This document shows positions 46,231 to 59,200 of a stretch of DNA of 64,000 nucleotides, in pieces. Position numbers and translations under genes: made by a program. This DNA is from Klebsormidium nitens (taxonomy: Eukaryota > Streptophyta > Klebsormidiophyceae > Klebsormidiales > Klebsormidiaceae): contig DF237003.1 in assembly GCA_000708835.1 (NCBI GenBank), positions 1 to 64,000 of the forward strand. Direction: 5' to 3'. The notes below the pieces were generated by a model, which had not been told where the DNA came from, made no database searches, and worked only from the letters and a program-made list of their open reading frames with translations. Within the stretch, counting starts at the first letter, position 1, and every line of letters begins with the position of its first letter.

Positions 46231-46808
46231 CGAACTCGGTCTGGTTGAGATTGTGCCTATCCTTGCGGGCAATGGCAAACGCAAGTCAGTGCGTTCACCG
46301 ACTGTCTATGAGAACTTCACATACGAATTATATGACGACACAATTGGCAAGTTCAATGTTTTGACTCTCTACTATGAAGAGCTACTTAAGCATTGCCAAC
46401 GTTGCGCAGAAGATGAACCTTCGTCTGATAGCGGAGAATATAAGAGATGTGCATTTGAGAAACCTTCCCTCATTTGGAGTACCTTGATTTGGCAGGATGC
46501 AAGTACCTGCGTACCTTAATCGGACTACATGGTAAGGTCCACTTACGAAGAATCATGGACTGTTTGTTATGTATTGCACTTTCTCAAGACGAGTGTTGAC
46601 GACTTTCATAAAGCATTACCTGAAACTACATTGGATTTTTGGGGATGATGACAGTTATGTTCCAACGAACAAAGATTTAGAAGAATATATGATCAAGTTC
46701 AATTTGAGGAATACCTGGGCATCGAATTAGACGATTGATCTTCCAGGGAAGGTTCTCTGGAAACACTTCATTAATCATTATATCATGAAGTTAGCAACTC
46801 TGTGCTGC
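46231..46808. other. AT-richer stretch with an unrecognised ORF
   Basis: The plus-strand ORF at 46253-46519 (88 codons) and the sequence to about 46735 have a protein-like feel and lower GC than the flanking SLR pseudogene. I recognise no domain. Position next to a LINE fragment suggests mobile-element debris. Confidence 0.25.
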
Positions 46809-47021
46809 TTAATCAATCAATTTATTTATGAAGTTAGCAACTCTATGCTGCTTTGCATGAATTAAGAAATGACGGAAACTGTGTGAAGACTGGCCAGGGT
46901 AGTGATTTGTGTGCATGAACCTATGAACTGGACACTCGAAAATGAGATGGTCCTCGTCCTCTGTCCTATTCAAAGGACCCAAATGAACATAATCAATGTA
47001 AGTGGGAGGAGGGAGAGCCAC
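46809..47021 (-). mobile_element. 3' end of a non-LTR retrotransposon (LINE) ORF2
   Basis: The minus-strand frame has the pattern EDEDHLIFECPVHRFMR-like with Cys and His spaced as in the zinc-binding tail after LINE reverse transcriptases, then FLIHAKQHRVANFIN and a stop. In intact elements this tail follows RT. Only about 70 codons remain, and the 3' end lies toward lower coordinates. It abuts the 3' end of the PLA2-like gene. Confidence 0.6.
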
Positions 47022-47167
47022 ACGTTATACCCCAACGGCCTGTCACTCCGGCTAAATCGTGTGCTCTAGTACGAAATCAAGCTAGACAGCGACACGCCTT
47101 GGTAAAATAGGCGGCACTGAAGTATGGGGCGCAGGTATCTATCTAACTATTCCAATCTCTCAATAGA

Positions 47168-48979
47168 TCATATTCCAAATACGATCTCAAATATTCCCTC
47201 TCCACATTCAATTCCACACTCCACACTTCTACACAGCGCGCGAGGGCACTGAGAGCCGACAACACAATTGCTACAGTCCTTGGTGCAATTGCAATCCTGA
47301 TACTCCGTCTGCAAAATGCATGCACAGATGAGATGTCGACAGCACTGCTAGCTGAAGTGAACAGACCGTGTCTTGCTTTGCTGCTCTAGACAACAAAGGA
47401 AGGAATTTCTAAGGGAAGAACCATCAAATACCAACTTTCGTAACTGCTCTTGCAGAACACCAGACCACAATTAGGGCATTTCAAAAAAATGATCAGTTCA
47501 ATTGCAACACTTGTGGATTGGTTGGCTAACAACCAACAACCATGGTTCTTTCTTAATTCTGCTCATACAAAATGCTGAAAACGCCCGCTGTTGTGCTGGG
47601 CTTAGGACTGCTTACCTTGGTCGGAGTTGGAGTAGGGGTTGGGGTTTCACAGGTGGGTGGTGCGCAGCTACAACATCCTTCAGGAGGGGTTGAGAGTGAC
47701 AAACAGGGGCAAGCCCCAGGACAGTCGTACTGGACGTTACAACTTCTGTCGTAGCAAGAAGTGCCAGCTGCAGTATTCTCGCGGCATTGTTCGCACGTAA
47801 GTGAAGCGGAGGATAGAAGACAAGAAAATACTGCTCCATTGCAGCTGTCACAATTGCTACTTTCAAAACCCAACCACGAAAGGAGAGTGCAGTTATTCTC
47901 CTTGAAACATATGTCATGTTCCGCGCAACAAGGGATCGTACAGGCTGTATCCAAGAAATAATCACATCCAGGATCGTCCAATAAAGCCCGCAACAGTTTC
48001 CTCCTACCCCTTGAGAGTGTAAGGGCAAAAACAATCTGTGTTGCTGAATATATTGCTGCCGTGCCCATGGCATCGACCAAAGATTGGCTGATTACAGAAC
48101 CCAATAGTTGCGGAATTGGTAGAGTCAGTAGTCTTGTGCTGTTGGGGAGTGTAAAGTCAGCAGTAGCACTGTCAGTGAAAAAGTCCACTGTTAGTACAGA
48201 GGTCCCGTCACTAGCGACTGTGATTGTCACTTGATTATCTGAGAGAAAGCGAGGACTTGCACTGTAGCTGATATTGTTCACAAGCAGTGTACTCGTGCTG
48301 GGTGTTGAAATTGGGGGGGAACTTGGCGGGGTGCTGGAGTTGAAGGGGGGCCTTGGCTGGGCGGTGGAGCTCAGGGGAGGAGCTGGGATTGAGAGAGGGG
48401 GTTCAAAGTAGGGCCCGGAGATTGAAAGGGGTGCGCATGTTGGGTTGTTTAGCTCATTCCCACCACACTGTCCAGCACAACAAACAGAGACTTTTCCAGA
48501 AGAGTCAAAGCACTGGTTAGGAAAGCCGCTACTCGGGTCACAAGGACCTGGGGAGGCGGCCAATGCACATGCTGGGGTGGGTCCAGGTGTAGCAATACAG
48601 CTCTCAACACCACAACAGATAAATTGACTTCCATCCGCATTATAACACCTGTTTGGTTTATCTCCTGCAGGATCACAGGTCCCTGCATGAGAAGTAAGAA
48701 CGGGCTGTCAGTCTGCTACATAGAACTTCAATCTGACAGTATAAGCCTTTCCCTCCTCAAAACAATGGCCTCCAGAGATAAGGAGACTGGCAATGGTTGC
48801 AGACAAAGCAAGGGAGAGAATGCAACACAGAATTCATGAACACTACGGTAATCTGCACCTCAGGGCAGAGCACATGGGATAGCCCCCACGCATGATCTCT
48901 TACCCTGCTCAAGCATACCGGAGCCCTCCCCCAAAGCGCAAAAGATCAGAAGCACTGTCAGGAGCACAGGAAGAGCCAT
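47168..48979 (-). CDS. Secreted cysteine-rich protein with a phospholipase A2 active-site motif
   Basis: Three exons (48979-48904, 48682-47616, 47308-47168) join in phase and give 427 residues. Residues 1 to about 20 are a signal peptide. Two short Cys repeats follow (about 26-64 and 68-109, each with CDP..C...CC). Next come a Ser/Pro/Thr linker (about 110-155) and a non-Cys region (about 165-250). A Cys-rich domain holds CCAEHDIC at residues 277-284, the CC-x2-H-x2-C signature of secreted phospholipase A2 with its catalytic His and partner Asp. A Pro/Thr linker and a final exon of 46 residues with ten Cys end the protein. PLA2 enzymes release fatty acids from phospholipids using calcium; I cannot see a canonical calcium loop, so activity is unproven. 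Reading past the strong donor (AAG/GTAAGC at 47616) reaches a stop at 47553, a possible retained-intron form. Confidence 0.75.
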
Positions 48980-50290
48980 CGGAGGGACTTGGGTCCTCAC
49001 TTTTACTTCAACTGGACTTGTGGGATATGGTCGCATACCTATCCGCATCGCATGTCTCTGTTTGTCAACGTGACATGAAAAGTGACGGGACTTGGAAATT
49101 TGAGATCAAACGGCAGCTCCGGCCTAAGGCTATGCCATCAGAGTCCATAAAACGCGTGCAGCCATGAAAGGATGTGGTTCAGAATACCGGTAATCAGAAT
49201 GTGGCCATTGGCATTTCTTCTTGAGTCCGTTTTTTAGGAGACTGTTGCTGAAAACATATGACAACATATGACGACATATGACAACATATGACGACATATG
49301 ACAACATAAAACCTGTGGAATACCGGTATGATCATCATCCCCAATCATACCTACCGGTACCCCCAACAGCAGCACCCTTGCTCGGAAGCATGGCAACCAG
49401 GGGTCAAGGGCACTTCAGTTTGGGCATACGGTATAGAGATCCCCTAGCTTGACTTCTCGAACTCAATGCACAAAGCTCGACGCGACTTCTGAGTTTGGAC
49501 CGTTTCGTCACGGTGACCCAAAAGTGGACCCAGGGACGGTAAGTTCTGAATGCGGTTGAATGCCATCATAAGTAAAGTAGAAGTATGGCATGATACTTCC
49601 ACTTTACCTTCCTGAGTATAGCTTCGACTTTCTTCCCTTCCATTACAAGTGTTGAGTTGCATCGCTGACGAGAGCAAAATGACAAGCCGCCACGCATATC
49701 GATCAAACTGAAATATTTCCAATGTCAAGTTCTAAACGTGCTCGTTATGGAGCTTCTCTGATGCATCTTGTGCTAGAAAAATGTGCCTGCTCTAGCATGC
49801 ATACTTCGCAAGAATTATCAGGGCAGGTCATGTCTATATGTAGTCCTCAATCCTAAAACTAAGAGTTTTACTGACTGCGTCTGGAGTGTAGATCGAGCTA
49901 CTTCACAAAAGCAAGACTGCTGGCTCTTCATAAGCGCTCAAGTCACTTGACAACTCATAAAAGTAAGAGATACCTTATAGGAACAGCTCGAGTCTGCCAA
50001 AAACTGTTGACCAGGTGTCGCCGACTAAAAGTCGACGCAATAACGCTAGTTCCAACCGCTGGGAGTTGCCCACCTCAGCAAAGACAATCTTACTACTAGG
50101 AAAGTAAACCAACATATAATTCTCCCCTTGCAAGAGCTCGCAATATATTTTCGACTCCCGCCCTAGCTTCGCCTCGCAAATTTGGACCGGCGGGCACCTC
50201 TCAATAAAAAAATTAATCGAACGAATACCACTTCTGACACCTCAACCCCGACGAAAAGCTACGCCTTCTAATTGCCGCCGCGCGTGCTTC
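48980..50290. other. Intergenic region with a short CATATG tandem repeat
   Basis: No gene supported. A run of five CATATGACA/G units with a 10-bp period, alternating into a 20-bp unit, occupies about 49254-49307. The left part should hold the promoter of the PLA2-like gene, and the right part the 3' UTR of the receptor kinase. Confidence 0.5.
49254..49307. repeat. Tandem 10/20-bp repeat containing CATATG
   Basis: ACATATGACA and ACATATGACG alternate for about 54 bp. CATATG is itself palindromic, so each unit is a possible dimer-binding site, but a simple slippage repeat is the plainest reading. Confidence 0.8.
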
Positions 50291-53200
50291 CTACCGGCCC
50301 TGGGTTAGCATGGACATCTGATACGCCATGCTCATCTGGTGCGCCTCGCTGCCACTAACGCCACTCATCTCGCTCCACGTGGAATGGCTCGGGACGCTCG
50401 ACTGCGCCGTACTCCCGGTCTGCATCCCGATGCTCCCGGTCCGCACCGGTCCGAACCAGTCGCCGGATCCGTCGTCCGCCGGCTCGTTCTGGGGGGTCCG
50501 GAACCCGGGCCCGGGCTCCCCCCTGGAAAGACTCTCCAGCTCGCGCAGGACGTCGGCCATGTCGGGCCGGCGGGATTCGTCGGTGGCGCAGCACGCGAGC
50601 GCGAGCGTGATCATGCGGAGCGCCGCAGAGGGGGAGAACTGGTTGTCCAGGCGGGGGTCCATGATGACAAGCGGCTGTTGACGGCCCAGCATTGAGTGGG
50701 CAGTGCGCATCACCTGGGCGGGAGGGGAAGGACTTCTAGTGTATATTTTGGAGCACTGCTTCCCATTTGGTCGACAGAATGAGACGCCAGGGATTCTGAC
50801 AGCGATGTTCAGACTCCCCGTCAGGGTTGGAGGTTGAGGAGAATGAGGATCGCACTTCGGACTGCGGGCAAACTTGCCCTTTTTTCGTGACCCAAAGCGT
50901 TAAGGCTCAAGATCGGTAGGAGTTTGGAGTTAGTTACGGATTAGACGACCTGTGATTCTCGGCCAGTTCTCAAACTTCTGAACGGGACGGAGCCCCTAGA
51001 ACCTTGCTCAGCTACGCCTCTTTGCCAGCTGCCTGGGAAACTGTGCTTTACGTTCGTCGTCGCCACTTCTAAAAGCGTTTGAACAGACTGGAAGCTCGAC
51101 AGAGTGCTCTGGCGTCGCAGGTAGACCAAGAAGCAGAAACACGGTTTGAAAACGTGGCCCCCTAAAAAGTACTAGACCTTAAACGCCTTAGTCCTCGGAT
51201 GCTCAGATCTGCTACTGAAAGCAGGTCGTAAGGATCCACATACGAAGCTTTTCGTTTGCTGGAACCGCCGAGATAGAAGGAAGGAAAAGGATCAAGGGCC
51301 CGCACAGGAGATACCTCGCCGTTACCTGCCAATTCACCTTGACGAGAGGAATCTCTGCAGAGCGACGATTGCGACCGAAACACCGAAAGAGGACTGGAAG
51401 TGCTGGCCTGCCAAAGGTCTAGAGGAGGGCAAGAACACAATCCGACGGACAATCTTCACACGTCTCATTTTGCTTTGAGTGAGGCCAATTTCCGGGGACC
51501 ACAAACCTGAACCCCCCAGATTCAACTTGCTCCGCGTCCGTACCCCACCTTAACCCCGATACCTAACCCACACAGACTTCAGCCCAGGACTTGGGTCAAC
51601 ATAGCCTTTCTCAACGAAAAGCAGAAAACTATTGTTTGTCTAATCCTTACGGCGTCCACCAGGTTCTTGCGGCCGCCCTCGGGCGTCAGCTCGAGCGCCC
51701 GGTAGCCCGTCAGAATCTCGAGCAGCACCACGCCGAAGCTGTACACGTCACTCCGCTTCGTCACCTGCCGGTGGGGGGATGACGTCAGCAGGGCGGCAGG
51801 GGGACAACGGTGGGGAATCAAAGATAGTGGAGTGGGTTCGTTCGTCTTTGCGAGGCAAGATTCCTATGACATTGTAAATGGGATTAGAGAAGATCACAAC
51901 GAACTGCAAGTGACCTTTTGATATTTCCGTAAAGTGACGCGATACTTTTGTAACGACGTCGACTCCGAGAGAAAAGGAACGGAATATGCAGCCGTAGGGC
52001 GCCCTTCTAAGCGGATCGACCAGAGCCTCGGATAGTGTTGCCCTCCGTTCATCAAGCCTCTCGTCTGAAGCGCAGTTCTTGCATTCAGTTTCCTCACTTG
52101 TGTCCTTCTGCGATCAGAGCACTGACACTGACCAGCCGTGCTCGTCTTCCGGTCTTCCAGAACGCAAGAATTCGAAACTCTCCTCCTCGCAAGCGGCAGT
52201 TCATATCGAAAGCAGCGGTGTTCGTCGCAACGAAAACGCTTCGACAGAAGCAAGACAAGACGAGGCACCGAAATCTGGATCAGCGCACCTGTCCATTGAG
52301 CGCGTACTCTGGTGCGACGTAGCCGTAGGTGCCGCGCACGCGCGTGCTCTGGTGGCTGTCGCCCTCCTCCAGCAGCTTCGCCAGCCCGAAGTCGGCGACC
52401 TGACGCGCAAAAGCGGGCGGTCTGTAAGTTTTCGCAACTGCTTCGAAAACTTGCTCTGCGTGCTGAGTCTGGTGCCCCGGTCTGACTTCTGGTATGTGCG
52501 GGAATGTTTGGCAGCTTCAGGATCGTGGCGAGGAGTGATAAGGCAGGCTAAAGTTTGCAAAACAAAGCCAGCGTTGAAGCAAGGAGCGCATTGGAGAAAG
52601 GAGCGGATTGTTGTAGGAGATGCGTTAGTCAGGCGGCGCTTTGACGTGTTCCGGTAAAGGCTATTTGAACGGATGGTGGTTCAGATCGAAACGGATACCT
52701 TCCATCTCAAAAAAAGAGCGCCCACTCCGCGGCACTTCATGAAAAGGAAGACTCCGCGCCTTGGGTCGCAACTTCGCCTGATTCCGCTTTTTCCTACTGC
52801 AAATTCCTGGCTCCTTTTCACTATAAGTGGCCGCTCCCACAGTTTGCGGAAAGCGCAACACCGGAACCTTTGAGTCCCTTTGATCGACGACCATCAACAA
52901 GAAGTCCCGTTACCGACTTGCACACTGCGATTGCGGCATCGTTCCGTTTGTGTCACTAGTTGCACTTGCGTACTGCCATGTCCGGCGTCTTTCCGTTCTT
53001 GGAGCGGAATCCGGCCTCACCTCCGCCTGCATCTTGGCGTCCAGGAGAATGTTGGCGGGCTTGATGTCGCGGTGCAAAATTGGCGGCTCCGTGTCGTTGT
53101 GTAGATACGACAGTCCGCGTGCCGCGCCCACTGCGATGTTGACACGTGTCTCCCAGTCCAGGGGGGGCTGGGAAGCTGAGATTAGGAAAGGCTCGGCGTC

Positions 53201-56200
53201 AGTCATGTGGCGTTATCGCAGGCCATTCGAGAGCAAACGCCGCTACCGCACGTTGGTCGCAACCCGTCAACAGCGTTTAACGCAAGCTCCTGCCTTTGTT
53301 AGGAAGTATCAAGGGTGGTTAGCTGAGGATTAAGTTAGGTCGCACTCGCACACGCAGCTCGGTTTCGGGGAAGCTACAATATCAGCTTGGCTTTCTTTGC
53401 ACGCTCCAAGGACTCAGCTTGGAAGGGTGACAAGCGAAAACAAGGCCACGTCAGGCCGCAGTTGAAAAAATTAAGGCCCACGGGCACACACACATTCTCT
53501 TAAAAGGATATGCGCGTCCTTTGACCAGCTTATGGACTGAAAGGCTGTCATAGATGCCTAAGGAATCTGCAAAGGAGAGCAGCCAGGGGCGCCACCTGAT
53601 CCTCAAACACAGAGACAAAATCAAAGCAGAGCCCCACTGGTAGCAGAGCCACGCGAAAGCACTCAGAACGGGACAGGAGACCTCCCTCCGACACGTATGA
53701 ACCCTGAAACTCGAGAGAAGACATTCCTTGCACGGATACACTGCTTTGTAGGGTGCGATCACTGCAAACCGCAGTTCATTGAGGGAGCAGCAGACCAAAG
53801 CGACGGACAAGAAAGGAAGTCCCACTCACTGCTGCGCAGCGCGGCGTCCGGGTTTCCGTTGGCAGCGTAATCGGGCACGAGGAAACGGAGAATACGGTTT
53901 GCTGTTCCACAGGGCGCTGCAGAGCCACATAAAAAGGGGACGAAATAGCAATTGCGACAAGCAAACAGACGGACATACTCACTGCTGCGCAGCGCCGCAT
54001 CCAGGTTCCCATTGGCGGCGTAATCGAGGACGAGGAAGCACGCGTCTGGCGTGACGCAGTGCCCGCGCAGCGCGACCAGGTTGCGGTGCCGCACGCGGCC
54101 CAGGGTGCCAAGCTCGCCTAGGAACTCGCGCTCACCCAGGCCCTGCGCAAACAGGTGAGAAACCGTGGTTCAGGATTGAGACGCGCCAGTGCAAAAGCGG
54201 AGGAGCGGAAAAAGGTCGCCAGAAATCAGATTTCTCGTACAAAGACTCATATGCCCAGCACGCCTTGTGCGCCCAATAATGCCCGCTCGCCCGGGCCCTG
54301 CACAGAATGGCGCGAGAGCGCACGTTGAGATGTTGACGCACGGAGAAGTTCCATGGTTCGAGAATATTGAGGTTTTAGGGCTTTTGAATTGTGACCGAGC
54401 TGCGATACCGCACGCGGCCTAGCGTTCCCAGCTCGCCTAGGAACTCGCGCTCGCCCAAGCCCCGCACAGAAAGTGCCCAACAACGGTGAGTCAGGTCGGA
54501 GAAGTGGCGAAGAGTGAAAGCCAACGAACGCGAACAAGTCTGCAGGAGCTTCCCTCTTTTCGCAGGACTTCATTTCTCCCTTTCTTTCGCGGAGAGCAAG
54601 GGGAACAAGGTCCGCCACTCCAAAGAGCTTTTCTCCTTGACTTCTCACCCTGCAAGTCACGGCTATCCTCGTTCCAGGAACAGGATACTTTCGCGTAATA
54701 CTAAAAGCGTGAACCGCCGGCGCCGCACCTTGTTTCCGGATTTGAGCTGCTTGACGGCCACCTGCGAGCCGTTGGCCAGAGTTGCCACGTAAACCTTCCC
54801 GTAAGCGCCCTCCCCCAGCAGTGCGCTCGGGGCGAAACTCCCGGTCGCCTGCTTGAGCTCCGAGTAAGTGAAGCGCCGCCACGAAGACCCGAGCGCCTCG
54901 TCTGCGTCCGCCTCCGCAGCTGGAAACCGAATGTTCGTGTGTAAGGGTTTCTTGCTTTCGAAAATATCACCCGTTTGGGCTGGGGCGAGGACTCGGGGGT
55001 TTTTGACAAAGAGGTGCTTTTAGACTAGTTGATGTGAGAGTTGGGGACCCTTGACGGAACGTAGTTTTGTGAGGAAAGTGCTTGGGGAGAACTGGGGATC
55101 GAGGTCAGGGGCTCGGAGCATGAAGATATGATCAATCGAATCGAAGCATGAGATATGATCAATCTAACAAGAGCTTGAACAGCAAAGCGACCAGGTTTCC
55201 GCGCTTGTTCGTCTCTTGAATCCATCTTCAGGTGTTAGTCTTAAAATGAGAGTTGCACCAACGCAAATCATCTGGTGCTTCAAGGGCCAACCTGTTGTTA
55301 GAAGTCAAGTTACGACTCAAACCCAGAAAAACACACACAAAGACGCAGAAGATTTGAGAGCCTGCGACCAGAGCAAATCTCAGCTCAGCCAAACCAAGCA
55401 AACACGGCGTTCTCCTCACTCGACACAGTGCTCGCGGTTTTGTCCACCGCACTCCCGTCAACGCTCATCTTGGCCCCTCCGTCGTCCACGTCACCCTTGA
55501 CCACCGGCAGATGGTGCGCGCGCTTCTTTTTGCGGACCGCGAGACACCCGACAATCACCCCGAGCAAAACCACCGCTCCGACGCCCGCCCCCGCCAGCCC
55601 GGCAATCAGCCCGGTCTTCGACGAGCTTTCTTTGGACGGGGCGACAGCAGGAAAGGGGGATGTGGTTCCGGCCGGGGGGGTTCCGGTCACGGTTCCGGCG
55701 GACTGGGGGGCGGAAGCTCCGGGGATTGTTGTAGTTTTAGTGGGGGCGGGGGTGGCAGACAGTGAGGAGGGGGGGAGGGCAACGGGGCCTGCACAAAGAT
55801 TGTGCTACTTTGTTTCTTGTCGGCGAATTTGCAAAATGACCCTGCAAATGAACACCGTTGCGACTTGGGCTGCTGTGGATACGCGTGGGAACGCGAGACA
55901 GACCAGTCGTTGAAATATTACGGGCTCGCTTTTGCGCCTAGGCGTGCCTTTGCTTCACGGAGTTTTGCTCCTCTGCACGATGCATCTCTCCCAGCCCTTT
56001 CGTGCGCCGCTCACGTCAAGTTGCAAAGTCTCCTCAACATGAAGCCCAGGACACCAGCTCTTTTGGGGTTCCGTGAGCTTAATCATTCTAAAAAGCGTGG
56101 CCTTTGTGGCTCACAAATCGTACGGAGAGAACAAGTCTAAAACATCAGAGGTCCTTCACATTGCTCGACCGGCGCCCAGCAGCCGTCAGAAAGAAGGCAG

Positions 56201-59200
56201 GAGCAAAGCCTCGTAGCATGCATGATTGTGGAAACCGACGGGCTGCACAGTACCTGCAATGACTTCTAGCATGCAGGACTTTGGATAGCCTGTCAAAAAG
56301 ATGACAGGCTAAACAGACGCCAAAATAACTAGACAGGGGGCGTCTCTCACTGGCAGCCAGGCTGACAAAGGGCGGGACGGTAAAGTTGTTGCTGGCGCCC
56401 ACTGCCAGCAGGCCCGCGTCCCGGTTGTCGCACAGCCAGCCGCTCCCGCTGACGCCAGCAGGGCACGCGCAGACGGGAACTCCCCCAGAAAGAGTACACG
56501 TGGCAATGGGGTCGCACGGGTTGTTCACGCCGCAGTTGGCGAAGGCGCAGCCTGCCGCAACGAGAAGAATGGTGAAGTGAGGGATGTCGAGGGAGAGGAA
56601 ATTAGAGGAATGTTTGGCGAGTTTGCCTTTCCGTTGCAACGGAATGCCGCTGCTTTTAAAGGAGAACTGACGTGGGCGTTTGTAGGGATTCTTGATAGAC
56701 GGGGGAAAAACCTGTGCAGCAAGCTGAAGAAGCAGGATCCAGTCTCGACACGTTTGGAGACGTTAGCGGACCCCTAAACTTTTGCGATGTTTCCTGCCGC
56801 TTCACAACCAAACCCGCTGTATTGCAACAGGCGAAGAAACTGCTTCTCAGTTCGCAAGTCGACGTCCGGGCAACACTCACTTGAGTTGACGACCCCGCCA
56901 GCCCCCGGCACGACTATCCCCACCGGTTGGCTCGGGCAAAAGTTGGTCGTCCCGTCCGAGGGGCTGTTCGCCACCCTGATTCCGGCCCCCCCCAGCACAG
57001 AGTCTGCGCTGTTGCGCGTAAAGACGTTGGGGCTAGCAACAGTTGCATAGCTGTCGTCTAAAGACATTGCACCCCCTAACGGCGCATAGTTCTGGATGAA
57101 GTTGTTCCCGCTGAGGAGCGTGAAGTAGCTGCTCTCGTCGAACACGGCCCCGCCGCTCTCCTGCAAACGGTGGGCTAAGGTAAGGAGTCCTTCTTAGCAG
57201 GGGGGAGTAAGCAGAAAACTTCGCCTCAGCTCTATGGTGCACAGAAGCGACGGCAAAGCCGCTCTCCTGCAAACTGCGGGCTGAGATAAGGACTCCTTAG
57301 CAGGGGGGGTGAGTAAGCAGAAAACTTCGCCTCAGCTCTATGGTACACAGAAGCGACGGCAACGCCGTTCTCCTGCAAAGTGCGAGCTAAGACAAGGACT
57401 CCATATTAGCAGGGGGGATTCGAGCAGGAAGCTTTGCTTCAACTCCTTGGCGCACAGAAGTCGGGCCGCCGCCAAGTGGTGAGTGTATGATTCGCTACTC
57501 GCGACAGAAATGCTGCCGCGTTCCCGTCTGCGAGCGGCTCGAACGACCGTCTCATCGGGACAGACGAGATACAAGCAACACCCTTGCAAGCAAGCTCAGT
57601 ACTTGTCCGTTCCATACGTTTGTGGCTGTGCACAACTGCAAGTGGAAGTGGTTCGACGAAAGCCGTCTAGAGCGGCGATGGCCCCGCCCCACCAGCATCT
57701 TTCAAAGCTCCAGCTTACAAAGAGGACGTAAGAAGACCTGCCCAATCTCAAAGAGGAAACCTGACGCACCAGCTTTGCAGTTGCCACATGGCGGCCTTGA
57801 CTCGAAGTTCAGCTGCCATCGAAACAAACGCTTTAAAGCGCAGAGAACCCCTTGCTCGACGTCGTCTTTCGTATCATCATGCGATTACATCCAATGCAAC
57901 AAGACACGGAAAAAAAAGCGGGCGGGGTGTCCTCACGTAGGCCGTATTGTTGGCAAAGGTGTTGCCAGCGATGGTGATATTCCGCGTACCCGAGTCCACG
58001 TAGACCGCCCTGCAAGCAGAACCGCACGTGCTTCTTAAGTCTGTCTCTAGCTCGAAGATTGGGGGGAGGCCAAGATAGACGAGCAGTCTAATACTTCTAG
58101 GGCTTTTTCTCATATGTCAGCAGTTGCGGGTATTTTGTTGGGGCTGTTAGGTGATGGTTTCTTTTTGCATCTTTGGTTGGATCTTGTCGACGTTTAGGGC
58201 CAGAAAACGTTCGTATCTTGTCTGTAGCACGAGAGACGGTCCGTCCTTTGCTCTCAGAAAAGGCCCGTTCGGACACTGGTCAAAACTGGCTAGGCACTAT
58301 GCGGTCGGACCGGCAATGCTGATACGCAAAATGCCCTGAAATCTTTGCTTCGAATGCCTAGAAGCGGCCGTAGCTACAGAAAACAATCTGGATGACCGAA
58401 CGCACGCCTTAAAGATAGGGTTAGCTTATGCTTTCGACATCCTGAATCAAGAGTACTGTCTTGCCAGACCACAGGGGACATAACAGTCAGCAAACAATGC
58501 GGCAACCAGATTGCAACACGTTACTTGACCGCCCACCTGATCAAAATAAGATGCTCAGATTTGACGGGCCATCATCTGTCGTCGCAAGGCCTAATTACTT
58601 AATACCTGTGTCTCGAAACGCCGAGACCTTTCGGCGGATGACCTCGATGCTGAAATCACAGTGATGAAGTGGGGCCAAAGTTCGTAATGAGGCTGCCCCA
58701 AACGGGTACAGAAACTCTTCTTGAATGGGTCCAATCACGCACCCGCCTTTCGACGTCGCATTGTTGTACAGAAAGAGGGACCCGCGGATGGAGTTCGTGG
58801 CAACCGTGGGGCCGAAGGAGTCGTACAGAGAATACACGTTGATGGCCCCGCCTTCCTGCGGCAGCGTACACAAACTTCTGGGTTAGGTTGACTGAGAGCT
58901 TGTTAACTAAAGGTTCTGCTTGGGACTACGAACGAAATCCAGAACCTAACCCGCTCTAGAACCCAGTTTAACTACCCAGATCAAAACGCGTTTTGCCGGG
59001 CAGTTTGGTTAGTCAACATGGTCCTTAGTCAACGTGAGATTGGGGGAATTAGCGCAAACAACCCAGCGTTCTGGGCAGTCTCGGAAAATAGAGGCGAGGG
59101 AGCGAAAGCACGAAGAGGTGGCGGGCAAAGGTTGCAGGATAGCAAGAAGACGCATGGAACGTGCACCACGTACATCAAGAGGCTGCGCGTTTGCTTATAT

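Noticed and set aside
49254-49307. Possible CRISPR-like array
   Set aside because: Repeats are contiguous 10-bp units without spacers, in a eukaryotic genome.
50328-50695. Plus-strand ORFs of 117-118 codons
   Set aside because: Antisense shadows of the last kinase exon, which is fixed by phase and kinase-tail similarity.
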